From: Palsa-360 sp963719875
GTDB taxonomy: Bacteria > Acidobacteriota > Terriglobia > Acidiferrales > UBA7541
Assembly (NCBI GenBank): GCA_963719875.1
Contig: CAVRDJ010000004.1
Span: 186,001-250,000 of the forward strand
Length of the DNA stretch: 64,000 nucleotides
Direction of reading: 5' to 3'
Shown here: in pieces, positions 42,217 through 50,583 of the stretch
Numbering within the stretch: the stretch's first letter is position 1
Layout of the letters: each line of letters starts with the position of its first letter
Made by a program: the position numbers and the translations under genes
Notes under the pieces: model-generated
Seen by the model: only the letters and a program-made list of their open reading frames with translations
What the model was told of the DNA's origin: nothing
Databases searched by the model: none

Positions 42217-43182
42217 TTACTGGCCGAGGATGTATGCGAACATCAGCGGCGCGACGATCGACGCGTCGGATTCGATGACGAATCGCGGCGTGGCGGCTTC
42301 CAGTTTTCCCCACGTAATTTTCTCATTGGGCACCGCGCCGCTGTACGAGCCATACGACGTCGTGCTGTCGGAAATCTGGCAGAAGTAGCCCCACAGGCGG
42401 CATTTCTCGCGCAGATCCTGCGTAATCAATGGAACCACGCAGATGGGGAAGTCCCCGGCGATGCCCCCGCCAATTTGGAAAAAACCGATCGATTCGTTGG
42501 CGGAAGATTGCCGGTACCACTCGATCAGACAGGCCATCTGTTCGACTCCGGATTTTACAACTTGAAACGTGGAAACATCGCCGCGCACCACGTTAGCCAC
42601 AAAAATATTGCCCAGTGTGGAGTCCTCCCATCCCGGCGTGAAAATCGGCAGATTCTTTTCGCATGCCGCAATCACCCAGGAACCCTTCGGATCGATCTGG
42701 TAGGACTCTTTGATGAGCCCGCAGCGGATGAGCTGGTACATGTATTCGTAGGGGAAGTACCGCTGCTTTTCCTTGTCCGCCTTTTGCCACAGCTTCAGCA
42801 CCTGCCGCTCGATCCGGCGCATGGCCTCTTCTTCCGGGATGCAAGTATCGGTGACGCGATTCATGCCGCGATCGCGCAGCGCCACTTCTTCGGCGTCGCT
42901 CAAATTGCGATAGTTCGGCACGCGCTCGTAATGGTCGTGCGCGACCAGATTGAAAATGTCTTCTTCGAGATTTGCGCCCGTCGTGCAGATGCCATGCACC
43001 TTGCCCTGCCGGATCATTTCCGCGAGCGAGAGGCCCAGTTCCGCGGTGCTCATCGCTCCCGCCATGGTCAGGAACATCTTTCCGCCGCGCGCCAGATGCG
43101 CGATGTAGGCTTCCGAAGCGTCCACGACGACCGCCGCATTGAAATGCCGGAATTGGTGCTTGATAAAATCTCGTACGCTCAT
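42217..43182 (-). CDS. Deoxyhypusine synthase-like protein, probable homospermidine synthase
   Basis: 321 residues of the deoxyhypusine synthase fold. Bacteria have no eIF5A substrate; bacterial members studied elsewhere make homospermidine from putrescine with NAD. Visible features are MAGAMSTAELG (NAD site), HGICTTGANLEEDIFNL, GIIGGD-equivalent GGGIAGDFPICV, and the C-terminal TWGKLEA with the lysine that forms the imine intermediate, followed by ESDASIVAPLMFAYI. The ATG at 43182 has AAAGG upstream; a longer frame to 43230 is open. Substrate putrescine is made by the agu/pdaD genes of this window. The exact product is inferred. Confidence 0.85.
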   Translation of the reverse strand: MSVRDFIKHQFRHFNAAVVVDASEAYIAHLARGGKMFLTMAGAMSTAELGLSLAEMIRQGKVHGICTTGANLEEDIFNLVAHDHYERVPNYRNLSDAEEVALRDRGMNRVTDTCIPEEEAMRRIERQVLKLWQKADKEKQRYFPYEYMYQLIRCGLIKESYQIDPKGSWVIAACEKNLPIFTPGWEDSTLGNIFVANVVRGDVSTFQVVKSGVEQMACLIEWYRQSSANESIGFFQIGGGIAGDFPICVVPLITQDLREKCRLWGYFCQISDSTTSYGSYSGAVPNEKITWGKLEAATPRFVIESDASIVAPLMFAYILGQ

Positions 43183-43418
43183 GTCCGCCTTTCTCTCCGA
43201 ATTATTTTCACGGAGAACATGCTCGCGCAAATCCTATGCCACACGCGCTCATGTTTCAAGCGAAGAAGATCAATTTTTAAAAATATTTTTTCTAAAGTGA
43301 ATTGTGAATGGAAAGTGACGGGAAGAAATCAACGGCTGAATGCCGGCAACGCAACGCGCAAAATACATATTCTGATTTCGAATTTCAAATTTCAAAAGTG
43401 AAATTTCCTTGGGTGTGG

Positions 43419-43970
43419 TTAAAGGTAGCGAACCCGCTTTAGAAATCGCATGTAGTAAAGAAGCCCGCAAATGGATTTCGCATCGCGCAATGTTCCGCGC
43501 TGGATCATTGTGTCGATTTGCTTCAAGGTGAAGATTCGCGGCGTGATCTTTTCATCTTCTTCCGGATGAGCGGCGCCCTCGGCGAGTCCCTCCGCCGCGA
43601 AGATCCACATCCACTCATTCACAAAACCGGGAGTGGGTACGACGCGCATTAATTTGCGGAGACGTTTCGCGGAATATCCTGTTTCCTCAAGCAATTCCCG
43701 CCGCGCGCCGGCCTGTGGGCTCTCGTTCGGCTCCTTACGCCCCGCCACGAGCTCCCACAGGAATTCTCCGACTGAGTGTCGATATTGGCGGATGAGGAGG
43801 ACGCGCCCATCCTTGAAAATAGGTAGCACGACGACGGATCCCGGATGCACGATGATATCGCGCTCGGCCTGCACGCCGCCCGGCTCGATCACCGTGTCGC
43901 GCTGCAAACGGAATACTTTGCCTTGATAGAGAACTTCACTTTTGAGGATTTGCGAGCGTCCCTTTGCCAA
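43419..43970 (-). CDS. Nudix hydrolase, ADP-ribose pyrophosphatase type
   Basis: 183 residues. A perfect Nudix box, GRKEPNESPQAGARRELLEE followed by TG, lies at about residues 78-99, after VVVLPIFKDGRVLLIRQYRH, the strand typical of ADP-ribose/sugar-nucleotide pyrophosphatases. The downstream PTPGFVNEWMWIF carries the loop with a Glu that gives ADP-ribose specificity in this branch. Start MAKGRSQILKSEVLYQGKVF matches family length. It cleaves nucleoside diphosphate sugars for housekeeping. Confidence 0.92.
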   Translation of the reverse strand: MAKGRSQILKSEVLYQGKVFRLQRDTVIEPGGVQAERDIIVHPGSVVVLPIFKDGRVLLIRQYRHSVGEFLWELVAGRKEPNESPQAGARRELLEETGYSAKRLRKLMRVVPTPGFVNEWMWIFAAEGLAEGAAHPEEDEKITPRIFTLKQIDTMIQRGTLRDAKSICGLLYYMRFLKRVRYL

Positions 43971-44247
43971 ATGAGCCTCCTATGGAGCGGAATTGCTTTC
44001 TCAAATTCGAGCCGCGCTGCATTTTTAAGGCAGTTTTGCCTTCAAATGCAGCGCTCGGATTTGCAGCGCGGAAGGCGCCGCCGCATACTAGCCCAGGGCA
44101 ACGCCCCGGGTTCCGGACCAGATGGATCGTCGCGCGCTGAAAGCGCGCAAGAAACCTTAGAATCTTAGCAGGGGGAGCGGCCTCTCGCCTGGTTGAACGC
44201 GCGGTACCAGTCGCATATACTGCCCGTGCGTCCTGGGGCGCCCCTCC
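43971..44247. repeat. Intergenic region with several hairpins
   Basis: About 275 bases before the LytTR gene. It contains a GC stem around CCCAGGGCAACGCCCCGGG (44094-44112) and GCGCGCTGAAAGCGCGC (about 44131-44147), both resembling dispersed palindromic elements. Confidence 0.5.
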
Positions 44248-45018
44248 ATGACAATCCACACGCTCATCGTCGACGACGAGAAACCGGCGCGCGACGAATT
44301 GGCTTACCTGCTAAAAAGTTTCCCCGACGTGCATCTCGTCGGCCAGGGCAAAAACGGCGTCGAAGCCCTTGCCCTCATCAAGGAACATTCCCCGGATCTC
44401 GTTTTTCTCGACGTGCAGATGCCGGTCCTCAACGGCTTCGGCGTCATCAAGAAGTTGATGGACCGCAAAGGAAAACTTCCACAAATCGTCTTTGCGACGG
44501 CGTACGACAACTATGCAGTGCAAGCCTTCGAAGTGAACGCCATCGATTATGTCCTGAAGCCCATTGAGAAACATCGCCTGGCCCGCGCCATTCAGCGCGC
44601 GAAGAAAGCGCTCGAGGCCGAAGCCTCGCCGAGCGAGCGCCTGGAGACGCTCGTCAATCAAATTGGGTCAGCGAAAGCGCCGCCGGTAAAATTGCTGGTG
44701 AAGACGCAGCAGAGGCTGTTTCTTGTGGACGCTGAGGACGTCATCTTCGCCTCCATCGAGGACGGCACAATCACCGTGGTGACGCGGGAAGTCGAAGGCA
44801 CATCCAACTACCGGACCATCGAAGACCTGCAATCCACGCTCGAATCGGATGTCTTCTGGCGCGCGCACCGCTCGTACCTCGTTAACATCAACCACATTAA
44901 AGAAGTTGTCCCTTGGTTCAAGTCGAGCTACATGCTCAAAATGGACGACAAGCGCGCGTCCGAAGTCCCCGTGAGCCGCGCGCAGACCCGGCACCTGCGC
45001 GAATTGCTGAAGATGTAG
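44248..45018 (+). CDS. LytTR-type response regulator
   Basis: 256 residues. The N-terminal receiver shows IVDDEKPARDEL (acidic pocket), LVFLDVQMPVLNG with the phospho-acceptor Asp near residue 56, ATAYDNYAVQAFEVNAIDYV and LKPIEK with the conserved Lys. The C-terminal LytTR DNA-binding domain shows FWRAHRSYLVNINHIKEVVP. Family members control virulence, autolysis or competence genes. No histidine kinase is adjacent, so the partner is unknown. Weak ribosome site before ATG 44248. Confidence 0.93.
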   Translation: MTIHTLIVDDEKPARDELAYLLKSFPDVHLVGQGKNGVEALALIKEHSPDLVFLDVQMPVLNGFGVIKKLMDRKGKLPQIVFATAYDNYAVQAFEVNAIDYVLKPIEKHRLARAIQRAKKALEAEASPSERLETLVNQIGSAKAPPVKLLVKTQQRLFLVDAEDVIFASIEDGTITVVTREVEGTSNYRTIEDLQSTLESDVFWRAHRSYLVNINHIKEVVPWFKSSYMLKMDDKRASEVPVSRAQTRHLRELLKM

Positions 45019-45024
45019 GTTTTC

Positions 45025-45108
45025 GTAGGACGGACTTCAGTCTGTCTGGTTTTGATTTTTTGCGGAGTTTTCAGAAGGCAAAAGAAGACAGGCTGAAGCC
45101 CGTCCTAC
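45025..45108. repeat. Palindromic intergenic repeat, family A copy 2
   Basis: GTAGGACGGACTTCAGTCTG at the left pairs with ...CAGGCTGAAGCCCGTCCTAC at the right, with compensating and non-compensating differences in the left arm. It follows the LytTR stop by seven bases. Confidence 0.9.
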
Positions 45109-45139
45109 TTGTGCTAGCATCGCTCTTGCCCGCTACGCG

Positions 45140-46321
45140 ATGGACTTTTCCCTCACCGACGATCAACGCCTGATTCGAGACACCATTCGCCAGTTCATGG
45201 AAGCCGAAGTGCGCCCGTCGATCCGCGCGCGCGACCGCGAAGAGAAATTTGCCGCCGACGAGTTGCGCAAGCTCGGCGAACTCGGCTGCTGTTGCATGCT
45301 GATTCCCGAATCCTGGGGCGGTTTGGGCGCGGACACCATTTCCTATGTCCTGATGCTCGAAGAAGTAGCCAGCGTGGACGCCGCGATGGCCGTGGCGTTG
45401 AGTGTCACGAATTCTCTCGCCGTTTTGCCGGTCTTTAAATATGGAAGCGAATCGCAAAAACAAAAGTACCTGTCGAGTTTGGCGCACGGAGAAATCCTGG
45501 GCGCTTTCTGCCTCACCGAACCGCAAGCTGGCTCCGACGCCGCCGCGATCACCACGTCTGCGGCACGCCACGGCGGCATGTATCGATTGAATGGGGCGAA
45601 ATCCTGGGTCACCAATGGCGGCGAAGCGGGTCTCTACCTCGTTTTTGCAAAAACCGACCCGTCGGCAGGGGCTAAGGGCGCGACGGCATTTCTGGTCGAG
45701 CCCTCATTTCCCGGTTTTCGAGTGGCGCGCTACGAGGATAAGATGGGTCTGCGCACTTCGCGCTCGGCGGAAATCACGTTCACCGATTGCGAAGTGCCCG
45801 AAGAGAATCGCCTGGGAGAAGAAGGCCAGGGCCTGAAGATCGCGCTCGAACTTTTGGACGGCGGCCGGGTCGGAATCGCAGCGCAGGCCGTCGGGATCGC
45901 GCAGGGAGCGCTCGAAGCGTCGGTGGCCTACGCCAAAGAGCGCCGCGCATTTGGAAAAACCATCGGCGGCTTCCAGGCTGTACAATGGATGCTCGCCGAC
46001 ATGCAAACGGAAATTGAAGCCGCGCGAGCCCTGGTGCACCATGCCGCGTGGATGCGCGACACCGGCGCGCCGCGCCTCGGCCCTTACGCCTCGCGCGCAA
46101 AATTGTATGCCGGAGAAATGGTGAATCGTGCTGTCTACAAAGCCGTGCAAATCCACGGCAGCCTCGGCTATTCGCGCGAGTCCGATGTCGAGCGAATGTA
46201 CCGCGACGCCCGCGTCATCACAATTTACGAAGGCACCAGCGAAATCCAGCGCATGATCATCGCGCGCGATTTGCTGAGCGCGAGCGGCGAATCTGCGACC
46301 CTGCATGGGAGGCGCGCGTGA
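45140..46321 (+). CDS. Acyl-CoA dehydrogenase
   Basis: 393 residues, FAD-dependent oxidation of acyl-CoA to enoyl-CoA. It begins MDFSLTDDQRLIRDTIRQFM and shows FCLTEPQAGSDAA, the KSWVTNGGEAGLYLVFA FAD-binding motif, RTSRSAEITFTDCEVP, and the C-terminal helix with YRDARVITIYEGTSEIQRMI, including the catalytic Glu in YEGTSE. This pattern is the short/medium-chain (butyryl-CoA) type. It lies upstream of trpS with a palindromic repeat between them. Confidence 0.94.
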   Translation: MDFSLTDDQRLIRDTIRQFMEAEVRPSIRARDREEKFAADELRKLGELGCCCMLIPESWGGLGADTISYVLMLEEVASVDAAMAVALSVTNSLAVLPVFKYGSESQKQKYLSSLAHGEILGAFCLTEPQAGSDAAAITTSAARHGGMYRLNGAKSWVTNGGEAGLYLVFAKTDPSAGAKGATAFLVEPSFPGFRVARYEDKMGLRTSRSAEITFTDCEVPEENRLGEEGQGLKIALELLDGGRVGIAAQAVGIAQGALEASVAYAKERRAFGKTIGGFQAVQWMLADMQTEIEAARALVHHAAWMRDTGAPRLGPYASRAKLYAGEMVNRAVYKAVQIHGSLGYSRESDVERMYRDARVITIYEGTSEIQRMIIARDLLSASGESATLHGRRA

Positions 46322-46335
46322 CGTCGCGATGGTTA

Positions 46336-46402
46336 TGTAGCGCCCGCCTTCAGGCGGGCATCTGCTTGCGATTGAAATGCCCACCTGAAGGTGGGCGCTA
46401 CA
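46336..46402. repeat. Palindromic intergenic repeat, family B copy 2
   Basis: Same outer arms (TGTAGCGCC / GGCGCTACA) and inner hairpins as 42116-42182, differing mainly in the central spacer. It lies between the acyl-CoA dehydrogenase and trpS. Confidence 0.9.
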
Positions 46403-46432
46403 CAGGGATACCCTTCAGGAGAAGCGCCTAGC

Positions 46433-47689
46433 GTGGACCAAAAGAAACGAGTCCTGAGCGGCATGCGCCCCACCGGCCGCCTCCACATCGGCCACTATTT
46501 CGGCGCGCTCGAAAATTGGGTCAAGCTCCAAAACGATCCCCAATACGAATGTTTTTTCTTCGTCGCCGATTGGCACGCGCTGACGTCGGACTACGCCGAC
46601 ACATCTCAAGTCGCCCAGAACACAATCGAAATCGGAACGGATTGGCTCGCCTCGGGCCTCGATCCCGCGAAGTCAACGATGTTCATTCAATCCTCCGTCC
46701 CGGAGCACGCCGAGCTTCAGTTGCTGCTCTCGATGGTGACGCCGCTCGGCTGGCTCGAACGTGTCCCCACGTACAAAGAGGCGCTTGAAAACGTCAAGGA
46801 CAAGGACCTGCATACATTCGGTTTTCTTGGGTATCCTGTGTTGCAGTCAGCGGACATCGTCATTTACGACGCGGACCTGGTTCCTGTCGGTGAGGATCAA
46901 GTTACACACGTCGAATTTACGCGGGAAATAGTTCGCCGATTTGATTTCTTTTTTGGTGCAAAGGTAAAAGGTGATCTCACAACTCAGGAGAGAAAATTAG
47001 CATTTGAAGTTATCCTTAGAAACCTTCCCTCAGGTCGGTACGAAAGTAAAGGCTCCGGAGATACAGCGGTTCTTTTGTCACACGCGAGAAGCGAGCTCGG
47101 TCTGGAAAGTTTTCTTGACGTAATTAGAAACAATCGTGCTTATTTCACGTCTCCCGATATTTTGGTCGAGCCAGCTGCAATGCTTACCAAGTCCTCGCGC
47201 ATCCCCGGCACCGATGGCAGGAAAATGTCCAAGAGCTACGGCAATTTTATTTCGCTCAGCGAATCCGACGAATCCATCCACGCCAAATCACGCGCCATGA
47301 TCACCGATCCGGCGCGCAAGCGCCGCACCGATCCTGGCAATCCCGATGTTTGCCCCGTGTACGACTGGCACAAGTTATTTTCGTCGCCGGAAACGCTGGC
47401 ATGGTCGGCGGAAGGCTGCCGCAGCGCGGGAATCGGCTGCATCGAATGTAAAATGGCGATGGCCGACAATTTGATCAAGTGGATCGGGCCGATTCGCGCC
47501 CGTCGCGAAGAATACGCCGCGCACCCTGACAAGGTATTGCAAATCCTTGACGACGGTTCCGTGAAGGCGCACGAAGTCGCGCAGAAAACGATGTCGCGCG
47601 TCCGTGAAGCCGTGTTCAATTGGAAAGAGAAGCGCGAGGAAATTACAAAACAGAAATCGACTACACATAACGCCAAGGTGGGCGACTAA
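46433..47689 (+). CDS. trpS: Tryptophanyl-tRNA synthetase with internal insertion
   Basis: 418 residues, class I synthetase charging tRNA-Trp. LSGMRPTGRLHIGHYFGALE holds the HIGH motif; GEDQVTHVEFTREI and GTDGRKMSKSYGNF hold later active-site motifs. Between about residues 170 and 250 there is a block of about 70-80 residues (FFFGAKVKGDLTTQERKLAF ... ILVEPAAMLTKSSRIPG) longer than in ordinary TrpS, which usually run about 330-350 residues. This block is coded by AT-richer DNA (about 43% GC over 46921-47160, by count) with unlike codon use. A GTG at 46433 is chosen (AGGAG about 11 bases upstream); the frame is open to 46391. Essential gene, probably functional. Confidence 0.9.
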   Translation: MDQKKRVLSGMRPTGRLHIGHYFGALENWVKLQNDPQYECFFFVADWHALTSDYADTSQVAQNTIEIGTDWLASGLDPAKSTMFIQSSVPEHAELQLLLSMVTPLGWLERVPTYKEALENVKDKDLHTFGFLGYPVLQSADIVIYDADLVPVGEDQVTHVEFTREIVRRFDFFFGAKVKGDLTTQERKLAFEVILRNLPSGRYESKGSGDTAVLLSHARSELGLESFLDVIRNNRAYFTSPDILVEPAAMLTKSSRIPGTDGRKMSKSYGNFISLSESDESIHAKSRAMITDPARKRRTDPGNPDVCPVYDWHKLFSSPETLAWSAEGCRSAGIGCIECKMAMADNLIKWIGPIRARREEYAAHPDKVLQILDDGSVKAHEVAQKTMSRVREAVFNWKEKREEITKQKSTTHNAKVGD

Positions 47690-47690
47690 A

Positions 47691-48491
47691 ATGGCATCAC
47701 CTTACAAGATTCATCTCGATACCTACGACGGCCCGCTCGATCTTCTGCTCGATTTGATTAAGAAGCAGGAGATCGACATCCACAACATCCCGATCGCCAA
47801 GATCACGGGCCAATATCTCGACTATCTCCACAAACTCGAACAGCTCGACATGGACATCTCCGCCGACTTCATTTATATGGCCGCGACGCTCATTTACATC
47901 AAATCGAAGATGCTGCTGCCGCCCGATCCGCTGGCCGGCCCGGAGGGTCAGGAAGATCCGCGCGCCGATCTTGTGCACCGCCTCGTCGAACACGAAAAAT
48001 TCAAGAGCGCCGCGCAACTGCTCCACCAGCGCCAGCAAATCGAGGAGCACGTTTGGTCGAAGCCGGACCTCACGCTGTACGAAGGCCAAGAATCGGAGGG
48101 CGAGCTGATCGTTTCGCTCGTGGATCTCGTGAAGGTCTTCCAGCAGGTGCTCGAGCGCCGCAGGGAAGTGGTGAAGATCGAGCTCCACCACGAACAATTC
48201 ACCGTGGCGCAGATGATGGATTTGCTGCGCCAGCAACTGGTTGCGGTCGAGGATGGCATCGACCTGATTTCATTTTTCGAGTCCTGCCCGTCACGCCACG
48301 CGATGATCGTCGCGCTGCTCGCGGTCCTCGAACTCACTCGCCTGCAAGCGATCATCCTGGTGCAGCAGGAATTATTCTCAAAGATCTGGCTGCGAAAGCA
48401 TAAAATGTTCGACGTGGTCTTCGCCGGCGGCGAATCAATTTCCGACACGCTGGCGGAGCCGCTTCGGGGAATCGACGACCAATATAAATGA
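47691..48491 (+). CDS. scpA: Segregation and condensation protein A
   Basis: 266-residue kleisin that joins the SMC ATPase heads with ScpB for chromosome compaction. N-terminal YDGPLDLLLDLIKKQEIDIH and ADFIYMAATLIYIKSKMLLP are the family signature, and the C-terminal winged helix has ILVQQELFSKIWLRK. ATG 47691 lies right after trpS stop. Overlaps scpB by four bases (ATGA), consistent with one operon trpS-scpA-scpB-rluB. Confidence 0.94.
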   Translation: MASPYKIHLDTYDGPLDLLLDLIKKQEIDIHNIPIAKITGQYLDYLHKLEQLDMDISADFIYMAATLIYIKSKMLLPPDPLAGPEGQEDPRADLVHRLVEHEKFKSAAQLLHQRQQIEEHVWSKPDLTLYEGQESEGELIVSLVDLVKVFQQVLERRREVVKIELHHEQFTVAQMMDLLRQQLVAVEDGIDLISFFESCPSRHAMIVALLAVLELTRLQAIILVQQELFSKIWLRKHKMFDVVFAGGESISDTLAEPLRGIDDQYK

Positions 48492-49150
48492 CCATGAATC
48501 CCACGGAACGAAAGGGCGCACTCGAGGCGATCATTTATGCCGCCGATGAGCCCGCGACACTCGATCAAATCGCGAATGCCGTCGGCGAGGAAAAGGCCAC
48601 GGTGCGCGCAGCGCTCGACGAAATGATCGCCGCCTATGCCACCGAGGATCGCGGCGTGGAAATCCGCGCCGTCGCCGGCGGCTACAAGTTTTACACCAAG
48701 CCGCAGCACCACGAAGTCGTGCGCCGGTTCATCAAGAGCCTGCGCCCGCCGCTGCGCCTGACCATGCCCGCGCTCGAAACGCTGGCCGTGATTGCCTACC
48801 GGCAGCCCGTCACGGGCCCCGAGATTCAGGAAATTCGCGGCGTGAACGTTTCCGGCGTGATCAAAACCCTCCTCGAAAAGCGCCTGATCGTGACCGCGGG
48901 CCGCAAGCCCGTCATGGGCCGGCCCATCATGTACCGCTCGTCCAAGGAATTCCTCATGCGCTTCGGCCTCTCCGATCTCGAAGAGTTGCCGAGCCTGAAG
49001 GAATTTGAACAACTCGCGCGTGCAGCCCTTGGATCGGATGAGGGGATCGCGCCGATTGAACCAGAAACGTCAGAATCGACGAATGGCACGGAAGCCGTTG
49101 AAGCCCAAGCGGAGCACTCCGGGCAAACTAAGGCAGAAAGCGATTCCTAG
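48488..49150 (+). CDS. scpB: Segregation and condensation protein B
   Basis: 220 residues. Two winged-helix domains: ALEAIIYAADEPATLDQIA and RGVEIRAVAGGYKFYTKPQH at the N-terminus, then TMPALETLAVIAYRQPVTGP with EIQEIRGVNVSGVIKTLLEK. Partner of ScpA on SMC. The ATG overlaps scpA by four bases. The C-terminal 45 residues are acidic and disordered. Confidence 0.94.
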   Translation: MTMNPTERKGALEAIIYAADEPATLDQIANAVGEEKATVRAALDEMIAAYATEDRGVEIRAVAGGYKFYTKPQHHEVVRRFIKSLRPPLRLTMPALETLAVIAYRQPVTGPEIQEIRGVNVSGVIKTLLEKRLIVTAGRKPVMGRPIMYRSSKEFLMRFGLSDLEELPSLKEFEQLARAALGSDEGIAPIEPETSESTNGTEAVEAQAEHSGQTKAESDS

Positions 49151-49158
49151 ACAAATCC

Positions 49159-49962
49159 ATGCTTGAGCGGCTGCAAAAAATCATCGCCCGCGCCGGAATT
49201 GCCTCGCAACGTCATGCGGAAGATCTGATCCGCAGCGGGCAAGTCCGCGTCAACGGAGTTGTCGTTACCGAGCTGGGCGCCAAGGCTGATCCCGAACGCG
49301 ATCGTGTCGAGGCGGCAGGTCGCGTCGCCCAAGTTTCTGACACTCACGTTTATTTGCTAATGAACAAACCGCCGGAAGTGGTTTCCACGCTGGCGGATCC
49401 GGAAGGCCGGCGCACATTGCGCAATTTCCTGGTCGGAGTATCCGAGCGCGTCTTTCCCGTCGGGCGTCTTGACTATGCCGCGGGCGGCGCGGTTTTCCTG
49501 ACCAACGACGGCGATCTCGCGGGCAGAATGTTGAAAGCGTCGGCATCCCTGCCGCAGACGTATTGGATCAAAGTCAAAGGCCGGCTCAGCGAAACGCAGC
49601 TAAAAAGCCTCGCGCACGCGCTCCACGGAAAGGTTTTTCCGTTGCGCGCGCCGCACGCGGCGGGGAAAAATCCCCCGAATCCCTGGTACGAAGTGCAAAT
49701 CTCCGGCGTTCGTCGCGACCTGCTTCGGCGAAATTTGCTCGCGATGGGACATCCTGTCGAAAAGATGAAGCGAATGAAGCTAGCTTCGCTCGACGCCGAC
49801 ACCGTGCCGGAAGGGCACTACCGGCAACTCAGTTCCCTGGAAGTGGCGAAGCTGGTTCGCGCGGTTGAGCACGCGTTGACGCAGCATAGACCAGCGCCGG
49901 CTGCGGCCAGGCCCCGGCGCGTTTGGCGCCCCCGGCGCGTCATGTCAAAGTTGTCCAAGTAG
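49159..49962 (+). CDS. rluB: 23S rRNA pseudouridine synthase, RsuA/RluB type
   Basis: 267 residues. N-terminal S4 RNA-binding domain (LQKIIARAGIASQRHAEDLI) and catalytic domain with VGRLDYAAGGAVFLTNDGDL, where the Asp in GRLD is the catalytic residue. The basic Ala/Pro/Arg tail fits RluB-like rRNA enzymes. Eight bases after scpB, same strand, an arrangement common in bacteria (scpA-scpB-rluB). Confidence 0.9.
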   Translation: MLERLQKIIARAGIASQRHAEDLIRSGQVRVNGVVVTELGAKADPERDRVEAAGRVAQVSDTHVYLLMNKPPEVVSTLADPEGRRTLRNFLVGVSERVFPVGRLDYAAGGAVFLTNDGDLAGRMLKASASLPQTYWIKVKGRLSETQLKSLAHALHGKVFPLRAPHAAGKNPPNPWYEVQISGVRRDLLRRNLLAMGHPVEKMKRMKLASLDADTVPEGHYRQLSSLEVAKLVRAVEHALTQHRPAPAAARPRRVWRPRRVMSKLSK

Positions 49963-50096
49963 GCGAGCCGCAGGACGGTGACAGGTAATTGGTGAGTGGT
50001 GGCGAGTGGAAACCCCATTGGCCGCCGCGCTCAAATGCATCGAGATGTGTTGTTTTTCACGGGTCCCAATTCACGAACCACGAGTCACGGCTTTCT

Positions 50097-50507
50097 ATGG
50101 CCACCGCAGAAGACACCTCCATCACCAAACTTCTTGCTTCGGCAAAAACCATTGCCGTGGTTGGCTTGTCGGGAAAGCCCTATCGCGCAAGCTTCGGCGT
50201 ATCGGAAACACTCCAATCTTCCGGCTATCGCATTTTCCCCGTCAATCCCAACGAGGCCGAAGTCCTCGGCGAGAAATGCTATGCGCGCCTCGAAGATATT
50301 CCCGAGAAAATCGACATCGTGGACATTTTTCGCCGCTCGGAATTTGTGCCGGAAATTGTCGACGCGGCGATTCGCATCGGCGCGCGCGCAATCTGGATGC
50401 AAGAGGGAGTGGAAGACGAACGATCGGCCGAGCGCGCCCGCCGCGCGGGCCTTTTCGTCATCATGGACAACTGCATCGCCAAGGAAATTTTCAAACGCCT
50501 CAAGTAG
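50097..50507 (+). CDS. CoA-binding protein
   Basis: 136 residues of the YccU/CoA_binding family: TIAVVGLSGKPYRASFGV, YRIFPVNPNEAEVLGEKCY and a C-terminal FVIMDNCIAKEIF. These small Rossmann proteins resemble the CoA-binding part of succinyl-CoA synthetase; no catalytic role is established. ATG 50097 chosen from the family start; the frame is open to 49989. Its TAG stop lies inside the left arm of a palindromic repeat. Confidence 0.9.
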   Translation: MATAEDTSITKLLASAKTIAVVGLSGKPYRASFGVSETLQSSGYRIFPVNPNEAEVLGEKCYARLEDIPEKIDIVDIFRRSEFVPEIVDAAIRIGARAIWMQEGVEDERSAERARRAGLFVIMDNCIAKEIFKRLK

Positions 50508-50578
50508 GATAGGCTTCAGCCTGTCTGCTTTTCGTCCACGCTCCCGTCGCGCCGGAGACAGGCTGAAGCCCGTCCTAC
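50504..50578. repeat. Palindromic intergenic repeat, family A copy 3
   Basis: GTAGGATAGGCTTCAGCCTG at the left and ...CAGGCTGAAGCCCGTCCTAC at the right. The left arm overlaps the stop codon of the CoA-binding gene and the right arm lies beside the rarA stop, so it sits between convergent genes. Confidence 0.9.
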
Positions 50579-50583
50579 TCGAA

